From positions 5,992,001 through 6,056,000 of the forward strand of contig NC_056044.1 in NCBI RefSeq assembly GCF_004379255.2: a stretch of 64,000 nt of DNA, given 5' to 3'. A program made the position numbers and the translations under genes. Below, one piece after another: positions 56,107-64,000 of this stretch. Origin of the DNA: Salvia splendens. Lineage: Eukaryota > Streptophyta > Magnoliopsida > Lamiales > Lamiaceae. Every line of letters begins with the position of its first letter. The stretch's first letter is position 1. The notes under the pieces are model-generated. The model worked only from the letters and a program-made list of their open reading frames with translations. It did not search any database and was not told the origin of the DNA.

Positions 56107-56949
56107 AGATTAGCATTTTTTCACTTGCCATATGTTGTCTTAGGTTAGAATACCGAGTTCATGCCGCATTCATATCATTACCATGTCGTGTCAACACGAA
56201 TCAGATTGTGTCGATAACAGGTTCATGCCATGCGTAGATCGTATCGAGTTTGAATCATTGAATGTAGCAGGTCAAGTTCGCATTTGAGTTTAGAATTTCT
56301 TTATCTAATTATGTTCAGATTTTTGGCTATAACATATTGGTTGTTATCCATCAATCCGATAATAACACAACCCACACGATTTATCAATTCAAAGGCACGA
56401 CCGAAAATAATAAAGTTATAGAAGTAGTATGATATTTCATTATATATAGTTTGTTACTTATGTGGAATGCTTTTTCTTTTATCCATGAGTGATGAGTAGA
56501 TGACTAATGAATGGCATTCATAACTGCCATAAGCTAATCATTTCTTTTTCCATTTTAGTTAGTTCCACAAAATTAGTCAATTTCTATTTTTAGTAATGTT
56601 TTTTCTCTTATGAAGTAGGCCATCATTTTATGAACAGCACTTAAAATTATTTTGAATAGTATCTATTTATCTTCTACTTCCTTTATAAATTTTACAGTAA
56701 AACCTGTGGCGTCTCCAAATAAGACGGAGGGAATAATAAATAGTAGTACTCCTTAATCAAACGCTTCTAGCCATCATTTCTTAAAATCTTCTATAGGGCT
56801 AGTGAGCTGTAAGATGAACGAAGAATCACAATTAATTTTATTTAGAAACGACATTAAACAATTAGATGGAGGTTATTTAAATAATTTAATATTATTAATT
56901 GGCTTAAAATTTTAAGGCGAGTAAATAAACCTATATATTTGTTAATTGG
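56107..56949. other. AT-rich spacer
   Basis: No gene seen. It holds remnants of a Stowaway-like element (GACGGAGGGAATAAT near 56730). Confidence 0.5.
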
Positions 56950-56958
56950 TTATAATAA

Positions 56959-58412
56959 GAGTAAATGCCAAAATTGGTCCGGAACATATAGCAATTTTAT
57001 GTTTTTGATCCTAAACATTATCTTTTGGATTTTTTGGTCCTGCACATATGGAAATTTGATCATTTTGGTCCTCCGTCAACATTTCCATTAAAAACTAACG
57101 GTCAACGGCCGATTTTGACCAAATTAAACTTTTAATTCTGATTTTTTACACCCTAATTATTTTTACACTTCAATTTCATCTTCTTACTTCCTCTCATCTT
57201 TCATCTTCTTCCTTCCTCTTCCCCTCAAACCCTAGTTATATGAATTCCTTCAATTTCGTGAACCGCCATTCTAGATCCGACGAAGAGATCGGGGTGGGCG
57301 ACCCGGACACCGTCGACGAAGAGATCGGGGTCGAGGTTTGAGGTTGTTGGAAGGTTGAAGAACTGCCAAATTCCTCATTTAATTCCAGTCCAAACGTGGT
57401 AATCCTTGCATCAATTCATATCTCAATTTCGTACTACTTGTCGAAATCAAACAACAACAATTTCTTTTGACAGAAATCACCATAGTTGTTCCCCCAAATT
57501 CTAGCACCACCAATTTCAATTCACCGAGGTATAATGCCTTCCAATTTCGAACTTTACACACAGCAATGCACGCATACATTTTATCATCCAACTAATGCTT
57601 TCAAACTGCCATCTTGGACTCCCACACGGAGCGAGCTGATTGAGACAGCAGGGGAGGGCGACTCCGATTTCGTCGGCGAGACAGCGGCGATGCTGGTCTA
57701 AAACTGGGACGGCGTTTGAGGAAGCGCGGTGGTCTCGGAAATCACAGCTGTGGCGGCGGCTGTCAACGGCGACGACGATGAACTCCTCAAGGGCTGGAGT
57801 AGTGTTGAAATCGAGAGAGAGGAGAGGCGGCGGCCGGTGTGCCTGTGAGTAGGGAGTGTAGTCGGCGATGGAGAGTAACCGGGCGTCGTTTGAATCGGAG
57901 GAGGCGGTGAGGAATTGAGAAGGCGACGGTGATTGGAGTCCCTCTCAATTTGGGGAAATTTGGCGAAGTAGAGGGTGATGACCATGGATTTTTTTGCTGT
58001 GCAATTTTAGTAGTTCCCTCTTTCTTCTCTAGATGAGTGATATCACTTAATTGTTGGATCTAAGTTTTCCTTCTCGTATTTCACTTTTTTTAGTTCCAAA
58101 TTTGGATCTTTCCTTTAAAAAACCCATCTTTGTTTTTTTTTTTTGGATGATGATAAGTGGAAGGAAAGAAGATGAAATTGAAATGTAAAAATAATTAGGG
58201 AATTAATTATGGAGTAAAAAATCTGAATTAAAAGTTTAATTTGCTCAAAATCGTGATTAAATCCGTCGACCGTTAGTTTTTAACGGAAATATTGACGGAG
58301 GACCAAAATGATCAAATTTCCATATGTGCAGGGCCAAAAAATCTAAAAGAAAATGTTTAGGACAAAAAACGTAAAATGACTATATGTTCAGGACCAATTT
58401 TGGCCTTTACTC
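56959..58412. mobile_element. Mutator-type element with internal cargo, Pack-MULE candidate
   Basis: 1454 bp with inverted ends starting GAGTAAATGCCAAAATTGG. The arms are over 200 bp and pair through GGTCCTCCGTCAA-type sequence. The 9-bp duplication TTATAATAA flanks it (56950-56958 and 58413-58421). The interior (about 57180-58130) is GC-richer with coding-like frames on both strands, but no transposase and no protein I recognise. Confidence 0.85.
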
Positions 58413-61240
58413 TTATAATAATCCAACAAAACATAGCATAATAATGTGGGCTGGTCTAACTGGGCCATATATACAAATAATACACCCCAACAAATTAAAT
58501 TATTCAAATGGCGTAACATGTTTGAGCCAAGATAAATTTGATTATTCTATCACCACGACGAAACCCTACAAAAATATATCTCATTCTTAATTACCATCTT
58601 TGCTGAACATAATCATTTATTTTCGTAGAAGCTTTAGCAAAAAGATGGATGTGACGGTGTAATACAAATTATGGAACTATTTTTTCGACATAAAATTTTG
58701 ATAAATCTCTCTTTTTGATGAGTTCATAAGTTTTGAGTCCAACGACTAGAAGAGAATCATTATGATTTCCTATTGGGGTACTTATTAATTAGACCGGTCT
58801 TCGTCTTTCTATTGATGGTTTTTATTTTCCATCATCATGTTTTAACTTTTAAGCTCTTTCTAGTTTTACCTTTTATCCCATGTCTTTAACAATATCATTA
58901 TTTTTTAATACGATACCTAACCCCTTTTAATGAGGTGAAATTATGTGACACGTGAACTTTTTTATGAAACGAAAGCTATAACGTTGAAGACCAATTAAAA
59001 TAAATTATAGTACAAATTTACTTGGGTAAAAAATTATACTAGTAGTACAAATTATAGTTGGGTCAAAAATTTAGTTGATTGTCAAATTTTAATAACTATG
59101 TCAGCTTTCTATGGGCTAAAATGGACCAATTCGTTATATTGAAGCCTAGACGTTATCTGGCATAATGTTTTTGATTAAAATAATAAAACGATAACATGTT
59201 TAAAATTAAAAATAGACTTTAGTTTATATAATATTTAAAAAAAATCATTACTTTGTTTTATTTATTTGTAATACATCTAAATGAAGAAAGCAAAATTTAC
59301 AAAAAAAAAAAAACTGTGTCCAATATATATTTGAAAAGAACAAACCAAATTTTAAATTTTATTTTATTTCAATTGGATATTGGATTTTCAATTATATTAT
59401 TCAACCCAAATGTAGATGCATACAAAATAAGTATTCCAATAGAGTGTAAGATCCAAAATAATAAATGTTTTCAGATTAAGTCTATAGCATGTGGTTATTT
59501 TATTTGATGTTATTTTACCTCATATGGACGAAAAAAGAATGGACAATGGACATAATAAGTCAATTAAGCTCTCTTAAATTATTCAGAACCTATAAAGATT
59601 ATGTTGTAAATTAGTTTACTCAATACGCCCATCATTGTATATCAGATGAATCTCAGATTTCCACCAAATTTGATAGAGAGAGGGAGAGAATTGCACGAAC
59701 AAATGTATTGCAAATTTGGAATAATTGTATATCAGATTAATTTAACGTGTTAAATTAATTCATTTTATATTATATACAAATAGACTATTATTTTACATAT
59801 TTAATTAAGTGTGAATGATAGATAAATATTACAACAATTTAATATGATCTCTTCGTATGGATGGGTGTACCTTGTACGAGATTAATGTTTTTTTCCGAAA
59901 AAAAAAGACAAAAAGTATGATTATTATTTAATTTATTATCTTTGTAGTTACTCATATACTACACTTGATATTCTGTAATCGAGGCGTTTATAATTATGAC
60001 TTTCCAGTTGTTAAACGAATTAAATATGTACAATTATTTTAATTGGAATAGTAGGTAATGACTAATGAGTTACATCGAGCGATAGAAATATAGTTAAACT
60101 AATAGTACATTTTTCGTTCTCGAGACATGGAGTATAAGTTTATTTGGAAAATCTAAACCCACGTGATTATTTGGTTTCTTGAGAATAATGAATTAATTTT
60201 TCAAAATTAGAATCATAGACACCAAATCAATATTGAAACCACTAAAAGTACTACTTATATTACGATATAGAATTGGACGAGCGATCAGAATAATTTATTT
60301 TTGTGTTTAATAATTTTCACAATAAAATATTCAAATGATTAAGATGTTTATGTTATTATATTCGATTGAATGTAACAGGCACCGTCCTTAGTTGCGTGGT
60401 ATGCAATAATTGAGCATATTATATTAGTACTTAATCTGGTTTCATGACATTATAGTGTAAATAATCTTTGATTAATGGCGCGCTAAAGTGGTTACACTGG
60501 TAAAAAGGAACGAGGGCGACATAAACTAAACTTGTCAATAATTAAAGGTGGAGTCATTTTATAGAGTACTAGATTAATAGTCTTTAGTATTAATATTTCA
60601 TACATACATATCTTAGTCATTGAAAAAAATATTACTCCCTCCGTCCACGAAAAATAGGACGCATTGTGAATAACACAGGTTTAATGTGGTTGGTAAAGTA
60701 AAAGACAATGTTTTAAAAACCGAACTGGTAAGCAAACCGGTGAAACAACTGGTTCAATGGTTCAACCGGTTCAATGGTCGAACCGGAACATTATTATAAA
60801 CATTTATAATTAAATATATAATATATAAAATATATATTTTATAATGAATGATAAATGTAATTAATAATTTATCACTAAAACACATTAAACATTATTTATA
60901 CTTATATATAAATATATTATACAAAGAACAGTAAAATATTGCATACTAAAATTATACTAAAATTTTATTGATATTTTATGATAAAAATAAATAATGTTTA
61001 TTTTTTTGTCAAAATATGTTTTATTTGAAGCAATAATGTAACATATAGTAACAAAATGCAATTAAGAATACATAAAAATATTAAACCTTATGTATAATTG
61101 ATTATATATAAATAATAATAAAATTTAGTGAATGATAACTATAGTTATATATAATGTAATTAATAATTATTTATTAAATTTGGATTATAAGTTAGTGTAA
61201 ATAAAATTTATCATGTTTAATATATAAATTTAGTTAATGT

Positions 61241-61345
61241 TCAAGTTATATCACTCAAAGTATTGTGGTGGAGTGGTAAATATGTCACTAATTTGACATA
61301 ATATCACTCAAAGTATTGTGGTGGAGTGGTAAAGGTGTTACTAAT
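61241..61345 (+). repeat. Two-unit tandem repeat, about 52 bp
   Basis: Units share TATCACTCAAAGTATTGTGG and ACTAATTTGACA. Confidence 0.88.
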
Positions 61346-61461
61346 TTGACAAGAGGTCTATTTAGGCTTTTTCGGTATTCGAATTTTAGTATGATTAGTC
61401 GTAGTCTTTAATTGATTAGATTTATTCTTTAGTTAATTGGGTACTCAACTATTTGGCTAAT

Positions 61462-61650
61462 TAAGTATTTTTTATTGCGTTACAATCCGACTAATTTATA
61501 TAACCACCATTTCGGTTAATTTAAATCACGATGATTATATTACTCTTATGTACTATACGTTTGTTAGTTTAAGTATTTTTTTTATTGCGTTGCAATCCGT
61601 ACTAATTTATATAACCGCCATTTTGGTTAATTTAATCACAGTAATTATAT
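61462..61650 (+). repeat. Two-unit tandem repeat, about 110-bp period
   Basis: Both units contain TTTATTGCGTT, CAATCCG, ACTAATTTATATAACC and GGTTAATTTAA. Confidence 0.82.
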
Positions 61651-63878
61651 CTTCACCTGTGTTATTTGAAAATAGCTTAATCCGTGCATAGCATAGCATA
61701 GCACGGGTGTGATATTAATTTTAAATAAAGAGTGAAACTACATATTTAGTATCTGATGATATGAGAGGAGTGTATATGTGCGGTACTTCATGAAAATATA
61801 TTGTACTAGGATTATCCGACTAAAATTACTTCTCTTTAACTAATGGCCTTATTAGCTCGCCGCAATTGCATGCTTAAGTATGTGTTTTCTTTCATAAAAA
61901 TAAAATCTTATTGTATGCTAAAAACGTCAATTTATGTTGATCCTTTGGAACATTATTTTATGTTTAAGATACTTAAATCGATGCTAAAATATAATAAATT
62001 TATTTCTCCACTTTATTAATCTCTAAGGAATATGTAAACCTTTTCGTTTAATTAATTTATTTTTTATTTATAATTTATTTTAATTTACATATGCATATAT
62101 TATTTTTAAATAAAAAATGTAAGTATTCTATACACAACTTTAATTTAGTTTTATTTTATTTTAATCAAATGTTCAATTTCATACAATTTGGGACGATAGT
62201 GTGAGCATCTCATCCTAACACGTACTACTTCTTTCATTCACCTACAACAATAGCTCGGCTTTATTAGTTTGGATAGTAAATAAAAATTAGGTGCCACTAT
62301 TATTTTGGTTAAATATTTTTCTCTAATAAATTGAACCTTGTTTTTTACGAGCATTATTTTAATTACAATTTTTCTCTATCTCTTTTAGTATTTTCCTAAA
62401 TTTACATTAATATTTATGTCATTCTTGATAGTCGCCAAAAGTGGTTAACTAGTTTCATCTTATATATTCCTATACGCAATTAGAAAATTCTTAGGTCTTA
62501 CTTTTCTAAACAAAGTTGGGGTTGAAATTTTGCCATTTCTTTTCTTATTCGTTACTGGTACAAAATTTGCCATTTCTTTGAATGTATATACACCGATGAA
62601 TTTTCAAGGTTAGATATACCCAATTCATAAAACTCTTTTAATGTTACTATAATAATATAATAATTGTTATTATTATAATTTGTATTTTAATTAAATCAAA
62701 TAATTAAATAAATAACAAGAAAAATAATATCTAAGAAAAGGAGAATAAAAATTCTAGAAAATTATAATATTAAATACATAATCAGCCAGCCATACAATTT
62801 TAAAGTAGGAATCTTTACTCTCCCACGTCAAAACCATATAATTTCACAGAAAAAGGGTGCCAAATTTTAATTGCAAACAAGTGTCATATTTACAGTAGAA
62901 AGCTTAATTATTGTAAACAATAAAATGTCTTAGACTATCCACTTTAATTTGGTTTATGATATGCAATCAAGTATGCTACCAAACATTTTTTTTGCACATA
63001 AAACACCAATTAGGATCATCGTAAAGCTGACTTGGCTTGATATGAAATTAAATGCAGGTGTTTTTATTTTATGTCAAGCCATGTCAAATACCTAATCGAC
63101 CATACTCAATTTTTTCCTATTGAATAAATTATCGATAATAAACAGTCTATGGTAGGTATATATTGGAAAATATTATTTAGACTATGGTATAAATTGGAAA
63201 ATATTATTTAGTCTCCTCCAAAAATGTCTTATAGATTGAAGGAGGGCCCATTTTTTTTAATAAAAAGGGAAAATAAAGTTTTTGGTCGGTTTTTAAGGTA
63301 TATATAATGTTTAGTCTTACCAGATAATAGTCCAAAAATTGTATTTATTGTCGACATATAATCTTTAGATGAAATTTGAGATTTAATCCATGGTCGGTTT
63401 TCAAGATATGTGGAAGTTCAGTGCACGTTTTTTGGACTAGCACTTCGGTGTATTGTATATTCAACCTTTTATAATAATAGTACTAATATATTTTATACTA
63501 GTTCAATAATTTCACGATGGCACGCCAAATGTGTAGAAAATATAATTATCAACAATTCAAACGCCGCACGATTATTTTACATCTAGATGGAACATATGAC
63601 TAAACATTATTCAACGTAAAGTATTAGATAACACTCAAAATTAGTAACAATTCTTTTGTCCGTCTTAAATTATACTACTTAATTATATTCTATTTGGATT
63701 GCATATTTATGTTCATGATTAACTATCATGCTACATTTACTTCACTTTGTCCAAAGAGATAGAAAGCACACTTCCCTTATTAATTTTTTCCATATCATAA
63801 TTTTATTTAGATAATAGAAAACTATATTTTATACGATTATATATTATATATTAATATTTCTTACTTAAAAAAAATACT

Positions 63879-64000
63879 CTATTTGTCTCAAAAATAAGAG
63901 TTCTGATGTGTCATTTAGGCTCATACCATAATAAGAGTCATATTTCACTTTTATCATAAATAATAAATAGGTATCATATTTTACCAATTTATTTTATTAT
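63879..64000. mobile_element. Stowaway-like MITE cut by the window end
   Basis: Starts ACTCTATTTGTCTCAAAAAT and continues in the style of the other Stowaway copies (AGAGTCATATTTCACTTTTA). The right end is outside the window. Confidence 0.5.

Larger units (their letters stand above)
58422..63878. other. AT-rich intergenic region without recognised genes
   Basis: No convincing gene. Visible items are a MITE-like fragment with ACCGAACTGGT and CAACCGGTTCAATGG segments (about 60637-60790), a two-unit repeat at 61241-61345, a two-unit repeat of about 110 bp at 61462-61650, and a two-unit repeat at 63140-63212. The 84-codon frame at 59253 is AT-rich with no features. Confidence 0.6.

Noticed and set aside
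59253..59507. 84-codon frame as a gene
   Set aside because: Its composition equals the AT-rich surroundings, with Lys/Ile/Asn runs, no motif and no supporting context.

Overview
The window is nuclear DNA of a flowering plant, probably a eudicot. It has AT-rich intergenic DNA, GT-AG introns, Tekay-type and chromodomain Ty3/gypsy retrotransposons, Stowaway, Harbinger-like and Mutator-type elements, a SINE, and plant-only gene families (DUF3339 proteins, a plastid-type cis-prenyltransferase). I cannot name the species. An asterid or Lamiales origin is only a guess.

Layout. 1-12003 is a Tekay-like Ty3/gypsy element whose 5' LTR is cut by the window edge. It is disrupted by stops and frameshifts, and its integrase holds a 1.7-kb aberrant LTR insertion (6610-8336). 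The Tekay element sits inside an older chromodomain Ty3/gypsy remnant (12005-13837). 13838-18910 holds a duplicated block followed by a three-exon cis-prenyltransferase gene. 19410-20740 is MITE-rich. 20878-31588 is a second, decayed Tekay-like element with no recognisable 5' LTR; its 3' LTR is split by a 2.8-kb solo LTR with a 5-bp target duplication. 31922-35824 is a second copy of the duplicated block followed by a cis-prenyltransferase pseudogene. 36612-39346 is a cluster of four DUF3339 copies: two intact, one shortened, one frameshifted. 39960-43744 is mostly MITEs, with a SINE nested in a Stowaway element. 44668-47389 is a two-exon NTF2 gene on the minus strand. 47599-48455 is a foldback Mutator-type MITE. 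49546-56097 is a complete Mutator-like element with matching TIRs and a 9-bp target duplication. It carries a damaged transposase gene and a convergent GRF zinc-finger gene. 56959-58412 is a second Mutator-type element with non-transposase cargo. The rest is AT-rich intergenic DNA with short repeats.

How it fits together. Single-copy host genes are few: NTF2, two DUF3339 genes and one cis-prenyltransferase. Most of the sequence is nested transposons whose order can be read from the junctions. The most unusual items are (i) the LTR insertion that ends in tRNA-Asp sequence joined to an inverted LTR tip, like a captured reverse-transcription intermediate; (ii) the MuDR-like layout of a Mutator element in which a GRF zinc-finger/coiled-coil/membrane-anchor gene takes the mudrB position; and (iii) a cis-prenyltransferase pair in which the intact gene has lost conserved substrate-binding residues that the pseudogene keeps.
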